The notes: generated from the letters alone by a model not told the origin. 64,000 nt of DNA from CAMEON01 sp045531965 (GCA_045531965.1 JAZSFA010000045.1:26004-90003); one strand, 5' to 3'. Shown: positions 16,397-27,300, counted from the stretch's first letter. Made by a program: numbers and translations.

Positions 16397-17245
16397 ATGG
16401 GCTTTTTCTATCAAGGAGAGGTTGTTGTTTCGCGGCAAAACCGCCGTGTGGTTGACCTTTGCAAACTGGAAGACCGCAAAACAAGACAGGCACAAAAACG
16501 CTTTCGTTTCGATGGTGTAAAACTGTTCTGCGAAGCAGTGATCAGGGACGTGCCGCTGGTTTGTATCTATCTGCGAAAGAGCAGTATGGAAAGGGTGGAA
16601 AATCGCTTTCGGGAATTGACGGGACGATTGCCCGAAACGGTCACTTGCCCGGCTTACGTGTTGGCCGACGAGCTTTTTGATCGAATTTCTACGGAAAATG
16701 CCCCCGAAGGCATTATTTGTGTGGCGGAATATATTGACAGATTCCATAAAAAGTATATAATAAAGAAGGAAGCTGCGCTTGATCTGCCTGAAGGACCCAT
16801 GCTTCTTCTGGAATCTGTCAGAGATCCCCTCAATGTGGGGGCAGTCATCCGGACTGCGGCGGCGTTGGGCATTCAGCACTTGATTCTCAGTGAGGACTGC
16901 GCTGATTTGTATCATCCCAAAACGCTTCGTGCTGCGATGGGTCCGCTATTTTCCCAGTCTGTAACTCGGGTGGATGATCTGACTGCTGCCGTGGAAAGAA
17001 TCGTTGCGAGCGGTCGCCGTGTGTTCGCTGCAGCCTTGGATGAGTCGGCGGTTAAGCTGGGCGCTTTGACCTTTGAAAAAGGAGACTGTGTTGTTATCGG
17101 CAACGAAGGACATGGGCTGTCAGAGGGCTTGATTCGGGCTTGTACCCAAAGCCTCTATATTCCCATGCAGGGCGATACGGAGTCCTTGAACGCCGGTGTT
17201 GCCGCAGCGTTGCTCATGTGGGAATTGTGCAAATCCCATATGTGA
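16397..17245 (+). CDS. TrmH/SpoU-family RNA 2'-O-methyltransferase
   Basis: The 282-residue protein has an N-terminal substrate-binding region and a C-terminal SPOUT domain. The three SpoU motifs are present: DPLNVGAVIRTAAALG, VVIGNEGHGLS and IPMQGDTESLNAGVAAALLMWE. The trefoil knot binds S-adenosylmethionine and the enzyme methylates a ribose in rRNA or tRNA. It resembles RlmB/TsnR-type enzymes, but the target nucleotide cannot be told from sequence. The ATG at 16397 has AAAGGAGG 6 bp upstream. dprA follows after 45 bp. Confidence 0.9.
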   Translation: MGFFYQGEVVVSRQNRRVVDLCKLEDRKTRQAQKRFRFDGVKLFCEAVIRDVPLVCIYLRKSSMERVENRFRELTGRLPETVTCPAYVLADELFDRISTENAPEGIICVAEYIDRFHKKYIIKKEAALDLPEGPMLLLESVRDPLNVGAVIRTAAALGIQHLILSEDCADLYHPKTLRAAMGPLFSQSVTRVDDLTAAVERIVASGRRVFAAALDESAVKLGALTFEKGDCVVIGNEGHGLSEGLIRACTQSLYIPMQGDTESLNAGVAAALLMWELCKSHM

Positions 17246-17290
17246 CTTGATGTTTCCCCTTATGTCATGCCAAAAGAAAGGAGCTTTGCT

Positions 17291-18634
17291 ATGAAAGACC
17301 GCTTGTTTGAAATATGGTTTTCCTTATGCGTAGGCGCGGCTAACCCTGCTTTTATTCCGTTGATGGATCAGTTTACTCCGTACGAGTTGTTCTCCATGGG
17401 GGATGATGCCATTCAGGAACTGCCTTGCGATGAAAAGCTGAAACAAACTTTGCGTAACAAAAGCTTGGAGGAAAGTCACCGTATCCAACGCTATTGCTAT
17501 GAACATGATGTTCATCTTCTTTTTTGGCTGGATGAAGCTTATCCTAAGGTGTTGCGCTTGATCAAGGATCCTCCGTTGCTCCTTTATTATCGCGGTGTTT
17601 TGCCTGACTTTAACAGGGAACTTTGCATCGCTACCGTGGGAACCAGAACCATGAGCGAATACGGTAAACGGATGTCGTATAAAATAGGGTATGAACTGGC
17701 GACTGCCGGTGCGGTTGTGGTTTCAGGCTTAGCGCTGGGTGTTGACGCTGTTGCTGCGGCAGGCGCGATTGCCTCGGGTGGGCGCACTGTTGCTATCTTG
17801 GGGTGTGGTATTGATATTGTCTATCCCCCTGTTCATGCTACCCTGATGAACGAGATCATTCGACATGGGGCTGTTATGACCGAATATCCACCTGCGGCAC
17901 GCCCGTTGGGCTATCATTTTCCGCAAAGAAACCGCATCATTAGCGGGCTTTCTCAGGGAACTGTGGTTATCGAAGCCGATAATGAGTCCGGTGCACTGAT
18001 TACCGCCAAAACAGCGATCGCACAGGGAAGAGATATTTATGCGGTTCCGGGTAATGTGGGCGATCCGAACACTTCGGGTACTAACGATCTGATTTTGGCA
18101 GGCGCGGGTGTTGTTTTGAAAGCGCAGGATATTTTGGATAATTATGCTTTCCTATACCGCGATTCTTTGAAATTGACCCGGCTTAAGGCATTGCCGCCCA
18201 TTGAAGCACCGAATGAAGCCGTTCTTGAACGGTTGGCAATCTTTGTGAGGCAACCAAAGCGGTCGACAAGCAAGAAACGTCTGCCCTCTCCTACCTCTTC
18301 CGCCAATACCCCGAGCACGCGATCCACGAAATACGAACGAAGCGAAGAATCAAGTCAGAAAGCAGCGGACATGCCCGAGAAAAAGACCGTCATCAAGCCG
18401 CCGGCACCTCCGCCTTCTGTGCCTCGCAAAGGAGACCTGTCAGAGCAAACGCTCCAGTCGCTCTCCGAGACTCAACGAAAAATTTTCGAGCTGATCCCGT
18501 TGGATCATGCCGTGGCGGTGGATTATCTCGCCAAAGCGGGTTACTCGATGTCGGAGATCATGTCTTCTATGACGATGTTGGAGATTAAAGGTTTGGTTGT
18601 CTCCCTCCCCGGAGGTCTGTTTTCCAGAAAATAA
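17291..18634 (+). CDS. dprA: DNA-processing protein DprA (Smf)
   Basis: The 447-residue protein loads RecA on incoming single-stranded DNA. The Rossmann-like DprA domain covers about residues 75-295, with GTRTMSEYGK, VSGLALGVDA, GRTVAILGCG, FPQRNRIISGLS and ESGALITAKTA. A low-complexity basic linker (about 310-375) leads to a C-terminal winged-helix DML1-type domain. AAAGGAG precedes the ATG at 17291. The order dprA-topA-trmFO is common in Bacillota. Confidence 0.95.
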   Translation: MKDRLFEIWFSLCVGAANPAFIPLMDQFTPYELFSMGDDAIQELPCDEKLKQTLRNKSLEESHRIQRYCYEHDVHLLFWLDEAYPKVLRLIKDPPLLLYYRGVLPDFNRELCIATVGTRTMSEYGKRMSYKIGYELATAGAVVVSGLALGVDAVAAAGAIASGGRTVAILGCGIDIVYPPVHATLMNEIIRHGAVMTEYPPAARPLGYHFPQRNRIISGLSQGTVVIEADNESGALITAKTAIAQGRDIYAVPGNVGDPNTSGTNDLILAGAGVVLKAQDILDNYAFLYRDSLKLTRLKALPPIEAPNEAVLERLAIFVRQPKRSTSKKRLPSPTSSANTPSTRSTKYERSEESSQKAADMPEKKTVIKPPAPPPSVPRKGDLSEQTLQSLSETQRKIFELIPLDHAVAVDYLAKAGYSMSEIMSSMTMLEIKGLVVSLPGGLFSRK

Positions 18635-18690
18635 TACGAATATACGACGAAAGTCAAGAGATAGATACTTGAAAGGATATATACCGAATT

Positions 18691-20988
18691 ATGGCGAATC
18701 TGGTCATTGTGGAGTCACCCTCCAAAGCAAGCACCATCAAAGGCTACCTCGGCTCTAACTATAAAGTTATGGCTTCGGTAGGACATGTCAGGGATCTGCC
18801 TAAAAGCACCCTTGGCGTGGATATTGACAATCATTTTGAAGCCCACTATATCAACATCCGCGGCAAAGGAGATCTGATCAAGGATCTCAAAAAGGAAGCC
18901 AAAAATGCCAACAAGATTTTTTTGGCAACCGACCCTGACCGCGAAGGAGAAGCCATTTCATGGCATTTGGCAACAGCTTTGGGAATCCCTGTGGAGAACG
19001 TACAACGCGTAACCTTTAACGAGATTACCAAATCCGTGGTTAAAGCCGCTATCAAACAACCCCGTAAGTTGGATATGAATCTGGTGGATGCCCAGCAGGC
19101 ACGCCGCATTCTTGACCGCATTGTGGGTTACAAGCTGTCTCCCTTTCTGTGGAAGACGGTTCGCAGCGGTCTTTCTGCTGGACGTGTACAGTCCGTGGCA
19201 ACTAAGCTGATCGTAGACAGAGAAAAAGAGATCCGCGCTTTTGTCCCCGAGGAATATTGGACGATTAACGTCACCCTTCTGCCTGAAAAGGCGAAGCCTT
19301 TCATGGCTCATTTTTACGGGGATCACAACGGAAAAATTCGTTTGACCAACGAAGCGGACACTATGAAAGTGGTTAATGCCGTGGAAGGGAAGCCCTTTAC
19401 GGTTGATTCCGTAAAGCGTTCGACCAAAAAGAAGCATCCTGCCCCTCCGTTTACGACCTCTACCATGCAACAGGAGGCTTCCAGAAAACTGGGATTTCAG
19501 TCGCAGCGGATTATGAAGGTAGCTCAGGAACTTTACGAAGGCGTCAATCTTGGCTCGGAATTTGGCGGAGTTCAAGGTTTGATCACCTATATGCGTACAG
19601 ACTCTCTTCGCGTTTCTGCTGAAGCGCAGGCTGCTGCTGCAACCTTGATCAAGGAAAAGTACGGAGACCAATACTATCCGTCCTCCCCTCGTGTTTACAA
19701 GACAAAGGCATCTGCGCAGGATGCTCATGAAGCGATCCGTCCCGCGCGGGTGGAGATCGAGCCTGCAAAAGTAAGAAAAATGCTGACGTTGGATCAGTAT
19801 AAGCTTTATAAGTTGATTTGGGAGCGATTTGTTGCGAGCCAGATGGAATCCGCTGAACTGGAAACCCTTACGGTGGACTTTGATTGTAAAGGCTACCTTT
19901 TCCGCACCAGCGGATATACCGTCACTTTCCCCGGCTATATGGCAGTATATGAGGAAGCGGCGGATGACAGCAAGAACAAACCCATTTCTGACGAGCCGGA
20001 GGAGCAAAAGGATCTCCGCATTCCTCCACTGTCTGAAGGTGATCATATTAAATCTGGTGAGATTGATCCGAATAAGCACTTTACCGAGCCTCCGCCCCGT
20101 TATACCGAAGGCTCTATGATTAAGTTGCTGGAAGAGAAGGGAATCGGTCGTCCCAGTACCTTTGCCTCTATCATTTCTACGATCATTTCCCGCGGTTACG
20201 TGAAGCGCGAAAGCAAGTCTCTCGTACCTACCGAACTGGGTGAAATCACCAACGACATCATGATAGACAACTTCTCTACGGTGGTGGATGAAAAATTCAC
20301 CGCACGCATGGAGGATTCTTTGGATGAGATCGAAAATGGCAAGGAATCTCTGGAGGACGTGCTGACCAAGTTCTGGCGTGTTTTTGAAAAACAATTGACA
20401 GTAGCGGAATCCTCTATTGGTTCCATCGCTGTGAATATTCCCGCTGAAAAGACGGATATGGTTTGCGATAAATGCGGGGCGCAGATGGTGGTTAAGAACG
20501 GCAGATTCGGTAAGTTCGCCGCTTGTCCCAATTATCCCCAGTGTAAAAGCACCAAGCCGTTGACCGAACCTGAAAAGCCCAAGGCGGTTGAGATCCCCAG
20601 CGAAAAGCTTGCCACCGATATGGTTTGTGAAGTCTGCGGTGCGCCCATGGTTCTGCGTACAGGACGCTATGGCAGTTTTTACGCTTGCTCCAAATATCCC
20701 GAGTGTAAATTCACAAAACAGAAGGTGAAGGACATTGGTGTGCCTTGTCCCACCTGTGGGTCTCGCTTGGTCATGAAGACAGGACGGAATAAGACCATCT
20801 TCTACAGTTGCGAAAAATATCCTGCTTGCGATTTTTCGTCTTGGGATCTGCCCACCAAGGAAAAATGCCCCTCGTGCGGCAAAATGTTGTTCCGAAAAAA
20901 GGGAAAGCCTGTATTGGTCTGTCATGATAAGGCTTGCGGCTACAGCCGAGAAGCAGAGCTTTTACTTGTTCCCCCCACGGAGGAATGA
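18691..20988 (+). CDS. topA: DNA topoisomerase I
   Basis: The 765-residue type IA enzyme relaxes negative supercoils. An N-terminal Toprim domain (MANLVIVESPSKASTIKGYL, TDPDREGEAISWHLA) is followed by the gate domains with the active-site tyrosine in GLITYMRTDSLRVS. Four C-terminal CxxC-type zinc ribbons come last, starting at CDKCGAQM, CEVCGAPM, CPTCGSRL and CPSCGKML. AAGGATAT precedes the ATG. trmFO starts three bases after the stop. Confidence 0.97.
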   Translation: MANLVIVESPSKASTIKGYLGSNYKVMASVGHVRDLPKSTLGVDIDNHFEAHYINIRGKGDLIKDLKKEAKNANKIFLATDPDREGEAISWHLATALGIPVENVQRVTFNEITKSVVKAAIKQPRKLDMNLVDAQQARRILDRIVGYKLSPFLWKTVRSGLSAGRVQSVATKLIVDREKEIRAFVPEEYWTINVTLLPEKAKPFMAHFYGDHNGKIRLTNEADTMKVVNAVEGKPFTVDSVKRSTKKKHPAPPFTTSTMQQEASRKLGFQSQRIMKVAQELYEGVNLGSEFGGVQGLITYMRTDSLRVSAEAQAAAATLIKEKYGDQYYPSSPRVYKTKASAQDAHEAIRPARVEIEPAKVRKMLTLDQYKLYKLIWERFVASQMESAELETLTVDFDCKGYLFRTSGYTVTFPGYMAVYEEAADDSKNKPISDEPEEQKDLRIPPLSEGDHIKSGEIDPNKHFTEPPPRYTEGSMIKLLEEKGIGRPSTFASIISTIISRGYVKRESKSLVPTELGEITNDIMIDNFSTVVDEKFTARMEDSLDEIENGKESLEDVLTKFWRVFEKQLTVAESSIGSIAVNIPAEKTDMVCDKCGAQMVVKNGRFGKFAACPNYPQCKSTKPLTEPEKPKAVEIPSEKLATDMVCEVCGAPMVLRTGRYGSFYACSKYPECKFTKQKVKDIGVPCPTCGSRLVMKTGRNKTIFYSCEKYPACDFSSWDLPTKEKCPSCGKMLFRKKGKPVLVCHDKACGYSREAELLLVPPTEE

Positions 20989-20991
20989 TCC

Positions 20992-22296
20992 ATGGCAACG
21001 ATCCGAATTTACGGTGCAGGACTTGCGGGCTGTGAAGCAGCTTGGCAAGCAGCAAAACTGGGTGTTGCGGTAACCCTGTATGAAATGAAACCTCAAAAAA
21101 TGACCCCTGCCCATCATCACGAGGGTTTTGCGGAGTTGGTTTGCTCTAATTCCCTCAGATCAGATCGGGTCACCAATGCTGTTGGACTCTTGAAAGAAGA
21201 ACTGTCTCGCATGGGGTCTCTTATCATGGAAGCCGCAAGAGCCACCCAAGTTCCTGCAGGCTCAGCGCTGGCTGTGGACAGAGAAAAATTCTCTGCTTAT
21301 ATTACCGAAAAGATCAGAAACCACCCGCTCATTACCGTGGTTGAAGAGGAAGTGACCTCGGTTCCGGAAGAAGGGATCACCGTGGTAGCTACGGGTCCCC
21401 TAACCTCCGATCCTATGGCGGATTGGATACGCGACAACGTGGCAGGAGAGGGTCTCCACTTCTTCGATGCCGTCGCTCCTATCGTGGACGCGGAAAGCAT
21501 CAACATGGACGTAGCGTTTTTTGCATCGCGCTATAACAAGGGCGATGCAGATTACATCAACTGTCCCATGACTCGGGAACAGTACGATGCTTTCTATCAC
21601 GCGCTTGTTACCGCAGAGGAGGCACAGCTTAAAGACTTTGATAAGGATCTCAAAGTCTTTGAGGGCTGTATGCCCGTGGAGGTCATGGCAAAGCGAGGTT
21701 ATGATACCCTGCGATACGGTCCCCTCAAGCCCGTGGGCTTGGTGGACGACCGCACGGGCGCAAAATCCTTTGCTGTGGTTCAGCTTCGCCGCGAGGACGA
21801 GGAGGGAAGCATGTACAATCTTGTGGGCTTCCAGACCCACCTGACCTTCCCCGCGCAAAAGCGTGTGTTCTCTATGATTCCCGGTTTGGAAAATGCTGAA
21901 TTTCTACGTTACGGTGTCATGCACCGCAATACCTACCTTCCCTCTCCCGATCTTCTGGGCGCAGACTATGCCATGCGCAACCGCCCCGATCTTTTCTTTG
22001 CGGGACAGATGACAGGTGTCGAAGGGTATATCGAGTCCACGGGCTCTGGCTTCTTGGCAGGTCTCAACGCCGCTCGAAGAGCCTTGGAACTTGATCCTGT
22101 TATCTTCCCAGAAATCACCATGATCGGTGCTATGGCACATTATATCAGCCATGGCAGTCTGGGCGAATTTGTCCCGATGAATGCGAATTTCGGTATTGTT
22201 CCTTCTCTTGACCAAAAGGTCAAAGGTGGTAAACTGGCAAGATATGAGCTGTATGCCGAACGGTCGCTGAAGTGGATGGACGAATACGTAAAGTGA
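20992..22296 (+). CDS. trmFO: Methylenetetrahydrofolate-tRNA-(uracil-5-)-methyltransferase TrmFO
   Basis: The 434-residue flavoprotein forms m5U54 in the tRNA T loop using methylene-THF. The FAD-binding N-terminus GAGLAGCEAAWQAAKLG, the ELVCSNSLRSD segment and the C-terminal GQMTGVEGYIESTGSG are typical. The ATG is preceded by GGAGGAA, which overlaps the end of topA. The stop codon TGA shares its last base with the start of an 80-bp inverted-repeat element. Confidence 0.97.
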   Translation: MATIRIYGAGLAGCEAAWQAAKLGVAVTLYEMKPQKMTPAHHHEGFAELVCSNSLRSDRVTNAVGLLKEELSRMGSLIMEAARATQVPAGSALAVDREKFSAYITEKIRNHPLITVVEEEVTSVPEEGITVVATGPLTSDPMADWIRDNVAGEGLHFFDAVAPIVDAESINMDVAFFASRYNKGDADYINCPMTREQYDAFYHALVTAEEAQLKDFDKDLKVFEGCMPVEVMAKRGYDTLRYGPLKPVGLVDDRTGAKSFAVVQLRREDEEGSMYNLVGFQTHLTFPAQKRVFSMIPGLENAEFLRYGVMHRNTYLPSPDLLGADYAMRNRPDLFFAGQMTGVEGYIESTGSGFLAGLNAARRALELDPVIFPEITMIGAMAHYISHGSLGEFVPMNANFGIVPSLDQKVKGGKLARYELYAERSLKWMDEYVK

Positions 22297-22375
22297 ATTG
22301 TTGTTTGACGGGGGAGTTATAATGATTTGTAGAGAGCGGTGTCCTCACCGCTCCCTACTCCCGCAAACCACAATT
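22296..22375. mobile_element. Short MITE-like element abutting the trmFO stop
   Basis: The ends AATTGTTGTTTG (22296-22307) and CAAACCACAATT (22364-22375) are inverse complements with one mismatch. They match the core of the 14-bp ends of the element at 10327-10526. The interior has an AGAGCGGTG..CACCGCTC hairpin. The left end supplies the last A of the trmFO stop codon. Confidence 0.65.
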
Positions 22376-22387
22376 TATTACTTGACC

Positions 22388-22437
22388 ATAGGTGCAAGCA
22401 TGGTTAGGATGTGCATCTTAACCATCCTTGAGCCTAT
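22388..22437 (+). other. Imperfect hairpin in the plsX 5' region
   Basis: ATAGG..CCTAT encloses AAGCATGG..CCATCCTT and TTA..TAA, giving a long interrupted stem of about 50 nt that ends 25 bp before plsX. There is no U tract. It may be a translational control element or a remnant of another intergenic repeat. Confidence 0.4.
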
Positions 22438-22462
22438 CGTTTCAAAAACGAAAGGACAACGT

Positions 22463-23503
22463 ATGAAAATTATAATAGACTGCATGGGCGGAGATCATGC
22501 CCCTCACGAGATGCTGGCAGGCGTTGTGGCAGCTTACAAGGAGAGTGCCGCGCACTGTTCTTTTCTCTTAGTGGGTAATGAAACCTCTATTCGGGCGGTT
22601 GCCGCTGAAAGAGGCTATGATCTTACCCCTTTTGAGATCCGTCACACAGATTCGGTCATCACGATGGACGATGATGCCATGGCGTGGCGAAAAGATAAGA
22701 AGGATGCATCTATGACCGTGGCGCTTCGCGCCCTCGCCGACGGTGAGGGGGATGCCGTGGTCAGTTGCAGTAATACCGGCGCGTTGTTTTCAGGAGCAAC
22801 GATGATCGTGCGCCGTGCTAAAGGCGTTCACCGTGCCGCCATTGGCACCCTCCTGCCCTTTGAACCGCCCCTGTTGCTCTTGGATTCCGGCGCAAATGTC
22901 ACGGTGCAGCCGAGTTTTCTTGTACAGTTTGCTGTGATGGGGACCGCCTATATGAAAGCCTTGTACAGCCTTGATGCACCCCGCGTAGGGCTACTTAACA
23001 ACGGTACTGAGGAACATAAGGGGACGGAACTTCAACAACAGGCGTATGCGCTACTTTCAAACTGCCGGGAAATCAACTTTGTCGGTAACGTGGAGGCGGG
23101 AAGCCTGCCTCACGGTGTCTGCGATATCGTTGTCACGGACGGTTTTATTGGGAATGTGACTTTGAAAGCTTTTGAAGGCATGGGAAAATTGTTTTCAAAA
23201 AAGCTGAAGGGCATTTTCAAGTCTGGGATAGGAGGATCGCTTTCTTATCTGTTGCTTCGTAAAAAGATCAAGGAGCTTCGCCGTGGTTTCGATGCCGCGG
23301 AAATTGGTGGTAGCCCCATTTTGGGTCTTCGCAAGCCTGTGATTAAAGCACACGGCTCTTCTAAAGAGAAAGCTTTCAAAAATGCCATTTATCAGGCCAT
23401 GACCCTGTCGGCATCCGGCGCGTTGGAACAAATGCAGGCGGATTTGGCGCTGTTGGAAGAAGCTTCAAAAACCATGGAAGGAGGTGACGGACATGCCTCT
23501 TGA
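22463..23503 (+). CDS. plsX: Phosphate acyltransferase PlsX
   Basis: The 346-residue enzyme converts acyl-ACP to acyl-phosphate, the first step of phosphatidic acid synthesis with PlsY. Family marks are the N-terminal IIIDCMGGDHAP, VSCSNTGALFSGAT, GLLNNGTEEHKG and VTDGFIGNVTLKAFEG. The ATG at 22463 has AAAGGA upstream; longer versions would run into the inverted-repeat element. The 3' end overlaps rnc by 11 bp. acpP, often placed between plsX and rnc, is absent. Confidence 0.96.
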   Translation: MKIIIDCMGGDHAPHEMLAGVVAAYKESAAHCSFLLVGNETSIRAVAAERGYDLTPFEIRHTDSVITMDDDAMAWRKDKKDASMTVALRALADGEGDAVVSCSNTGALFSGATMIVRRAKGVHRAAIGTLLPFEPPLLLLDSGANVTVQPSFLVQFAVMGTAYMKALYSLDAPRVGLLNNGTEEHKGTELQQQAYALLSNCREINFVGNVEAGSLPHGVCDIVVTDGFIGNVTLKAFEGMGKLFSKKLKGIFKSGIGGSLSYLLLRKKIKELRRGFDAAEIGGSPILGLRKPVIKAHGSSKEKAFKNAIYQAMTLSASGALEQMQADLALLEEASKTMEGGDGHAS

Positions 23504-24227
23504 TGCTCATGATCCTGCCTTTTTTCAGGCGCTAAAAAAGCTGGAAACCCGTTTGGATCATACCTTTGAGAACCGGGCAGTCATTGTTCGCGCCTTGACC
23601 CATTCCTCTCATTCCAACGAAACAGGAGAGCGAAACCATCATTTGCTTTGCAATGAACGATTGGAATTTCTAGGAGATTCTGTGTTGTCCCTGGTGGTCA
23701 GCCGTTATCTTTATCAACATTATCAGAATGAACCTGAGGGAGATTTGACTTGCATGCGCAAGGATGTGGTCTGCGCTCCGGCGCTGGCACGCTATGCTCG
23801 AAAAATTGGCTTAGGCGAATGTCTGCTTCTGGGTGTCGGAGAAGACCGCAATGGTGGACGACAAAACGAGAATATTCTGGCAGATGCCTTTGAGGCCGTT
23901 TTGGCTGCCCTCTACATAGATGCGGGATATAAGCTTGACGAGGTTGCCGATTTCCTACTGCCCTTGGTGGAAGAGGATCTCCGCGAGTATGAGATCAAAG
24001 GCACCGACCGGGACTATAAAACCCCACTTCAACAGTTCATTCAACAGACAGAAGGTGACCATTTGGAATACGTGCTTGTTCACGAAGAGGGGCCGGATCA
24101 TATGAAGACCTTTGAAGTGGAAGCCCGTCTCAACGATAATGTCATCGGGCGTGGTAAGGGGCGGTCCAAGCGTAAAGCCGAACAAGCCGCCGCCAAGGAT
24201 GCGCTGGCGCTGTTTGGCGTAAAATAA
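23493..24227 (+). CDS. rnc: Ribonuclease III
   Basis: The 244-residue enzyme cuts double-stranded RNA in rRNA and mRNA processing. The catalytic signature NERLEFLGDSVLSLVV and the second acidic site DAFEAVLAALYIDAG are intact. A C-terminal dsRNA-binding domain (about 170-240) ends in KAEQAAAKDALALF. The ATG at 23493 is preferred to an in-frame GTG at 23484 because the GGAGG (23480-23484) overlaps that GTG. The plsX-rnc-smc-ftsY order is a classic Bacillota cluster. Confidence 0.96.
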   Translation: MPLDAHDPAFFQALKKLETRLDHTFENRAVIVRALTHSSHSNETGERNHHLLCNERLEFLGDSVLSLVVSRYLYQHYQNEPEGDLTCMRKDVVCAPALARYARKIGLGECLLLGVGEDRNGGRQNENILADAFEAVLAALYIDAGYKLDEVADFLLPLVEEDLREYEIKGTDRDYKTPLQQFIQQTEGDHLEYVLVHEEGPDHMKTFEVEARLNDNVIGRGKGRSKRKAEQAAAKDALALFGVK

Positions 24228-24320
24228 CAGAAAGGCAAAAATATGCCTGACACAATAGATATTTCGATAATGTTAAGACGGTACAGAGTCGTCTGATCAT
24301 TTCTTTGTAAGGAGAAAACT

Positions 24321-27300
24321 GTGTATTTAAAATCTATAGAACTTCAAGGATTCAAATCCTTTCCCGATAGAACAAAGCTGATCTTCGATCCGGGACACAC
24401 CTCGGAGCAGATGCGCATGGAAGAGGACGTTAACGCCGGCGTGACGGTCATTGTGGGTCCCAACGGCAGCGGTAAGTCCAATATTGCGGATGCTATGCGC
24501 TGGGTATTGGGAGAGATTTCTTCTAAAACCCTTCGAAGCAGCAAAATGGAAGACGTTATTTTCGGTGGCGCTGACAGCCGCCGTCCCATGGGGTATGCCG
24601 AAGTCTCGGTGACCTTTGACAACACGTCGGACTTTTGTAAACTGGATTGCCCTTATGATGAAGTGACGGTCACGCGCCGATATTTCAGAGCAGGGGAGAG
24701 TGAGTATTTGATCAATCGCCGCTCGGTCAGACTCAAGGACATCTACGAGCTGTTTCTGAATACAGGTATCGGTCGCGACGGCTATTCCATCATTGGTCAA
24801 GGACGGATCGCAGACATGGTTTCCCGAAAGAGCGAAGAGCGTCGTAGCATCTTTGAGGATGCTTCTGGTATCGCCAAGTACCGCTTGCGTAAAAACGAGA
24901 GCGAACGTAAACTTTCCGGTGTGGAAGCCAACATGGTTCGTATCAAAGACGTTTTCAACGAAGTGGAAATGCAGGTAGGTCCTCTGGAAAAAGAGGCAGA
25001 AAAGGCTAAGCGGGGTATCGTCTTGCTAGAGCGAAAAAAGGTTGCAGACATCAGCCTATGGCTCTATGACACCGAACGCTTGCACAATGAGATTACTGCG
25101 GCAACAGAACTTCACAACCGTGCCGCGTTTGACCTTGAACAGGCGGATGATGCACTTCAATCCCTGGATATGCAGAATCAGCGCATGACCGAAATGAGTC
25201 AAAACAGCCGTCAGATCTCGCAAACACTGAGAGACGAGATTTCCGCGCTGTCAGAGATTCAACATGAACTGGAAAGTAAATTCCGCGTCACCGAAAGTAA
25301 TATTGCCCATACCCATGAGTTGATCGCTTCCGCCGGGCAGACCGCAGAAACCCTTAAAAAGCAAATGGTAAGTGAGCAAGAGCAAGCCAGCGTGCACAAA
25401 GAAAAACTTCGAACTCATGGAACGAAGGAGGCAGGACTGGAGGACGAGTTTAACCGTAACGCGGAAGAAATCACCGCTTTACAGACCCGCATTACCAAGT
25501 TGGATGAAAGTATCGACCTGATGGGCGCAGATATTCACGCCCGTGAGGACGCCATGATGGATCTGAAGGTTCGTGTGTCGGTTTTGGAAAACACCAGAAA
25601 CGACCATAGTGACCGTAACAGCGGCATTATGACGGATATGGAGCAATACGAGGCTGTGTCTGCTGATCTGAATGAAAAGATCGCCAAGCGTCAAAAAACC
25701 ATTGATGGTTATACCCAAAATCTTCATACTGTCAATGAACAAATCGAGGCTCTGGAACAGCAATTGATCCGTTTGAACGAGTCCTACGGTGAAGGCTTTG
25801 ATCGCCTGAATCAGAAAAAACTGCGACGCGATACCTTGAATCAGCGAATCGCGACTTATAAAGCGATGGAGGAGCATTACGAAGGGTATGCTCATGCTGT
25901 CAAGTATATCATGAAACAGTATGCCGACGGACGAGTCACCGCTTTTGGCGGAGAGGCTTGCGGTAAGATCTATGGTCCTCTCTCCAAGGTGATCACGGTA
26001 GATGAGCCCTATATCACGGCGGTCGAAACAGCCCTCGGTGCTAATCTTCAGCACATCGTTGTCGAAGACGAAGCCACCGCCAAGGCAGCGATGTATTGCT
26101 TGAAGCGTGGCGAAGCAGGTCGCGCGACTTTCTTCCCTCTGACATCCATGCGCCCTCAGACCGAAACACCGGAGATGAAACAAGCGGCAGGTTTCCCGGG
26201 TTATGTAGCCGTGGCAGATTCGCTTCTGCATTGTGATGAAAAGTTCCGAAACGTGGTGTCCTCCCTTTTGGGAAGAACCGTTGTTTTCGATACCATCGAT
26301 CATGCTACCGCTATGGCAAAAGCCCTTCGCTACCGCGTACGTGTCGTTACGTTGGACGGTCAGCAGATCAATGTGGGCGGTTCTTTTACCGGTGGTTCGG
26401 TCAATCAGAAAAATAGTGCCCTGTCCCGCGCCGGCGAGATTAAGCGCATGAGTGAGGAAGCGGAGACTGTCAAGGGCGAAATCACGACCATGGAGAAAGA
26501 TCTTTCCAAAGTCAAGGCGGAAATCAAGGAAGCCGATGACAGTAAAATGTCCTTGGAAGATAAACGGGAGTTGCTTCGCGTATTGACGGGTAATGAAACG
26601 GCTGCCAAGGATCAGTTGCAGGCAAAATTGGATGCCAATAATACCCTCTTGACCCGTATGAAAGAAGACTGTGAAAGATTGATCCGCATGAGCGAGCAGA
26701 ATGAGGAGGATATCCAAAATCTGCGCGCCGAAACCCAATCTTTGATGCAAGCGGTGGAAGACTTGAAACTTCTTCGTGCCGAAAAGGCAGAAGAGAAGGG
26801 AGATGCGGAGGATCAGGTGGATGCACTGGAAGCCGTGCAGACCAAGTTGATGATCTCCCTCAGTGAAGTTCGAAAGGATAAAGAAACAGAGGAGGCCCTT
26901 CTTCGTGTTTGCGAAGAACGCGTTCGTCAGCTTTCCGCAGATATCAAGGCAACCGATGACCGTGTGGCAGAACACCGTGCCCGACTGGATGATTTCAACG
27001 TGGCACAGTTGGAGAATCGCCGCCGTTATGCAGAGGGTGAGACACGAATGGCAGAGCTTACCCGTGGCAGAGATGAAGCGGAGAAAAATAATGCGGGATT
27101 TGAGGAAAAGTTGTCTGCGCTCTCGCAAAAGCTTCGTGAACAGATGTCCGCCAGAGAAAATATCTTCCGTGAGTTTACTACGGCGGAAGCCAAGCTGACG
27201 TCTTTGCAGGCGGATATGAATAAACTGGCAGGACGCCTCTACGACGATTATGAGCTGACCCGCGCCGAAGCTGTGGCGCTGGATTACCCTGCAGTTACCC

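Noticed and set aside
18958..20925. 655-codon frame antisense to topA
   Set aside because: It lies wholly opposite topA, has no Shine-Dalgarno site or protein family features, and reflects codon bias of the real gene.
25479..27128. 549-codon frame antisense to smc
   Set aside because: Opposite a clear SMC coiled coil; no independent support.
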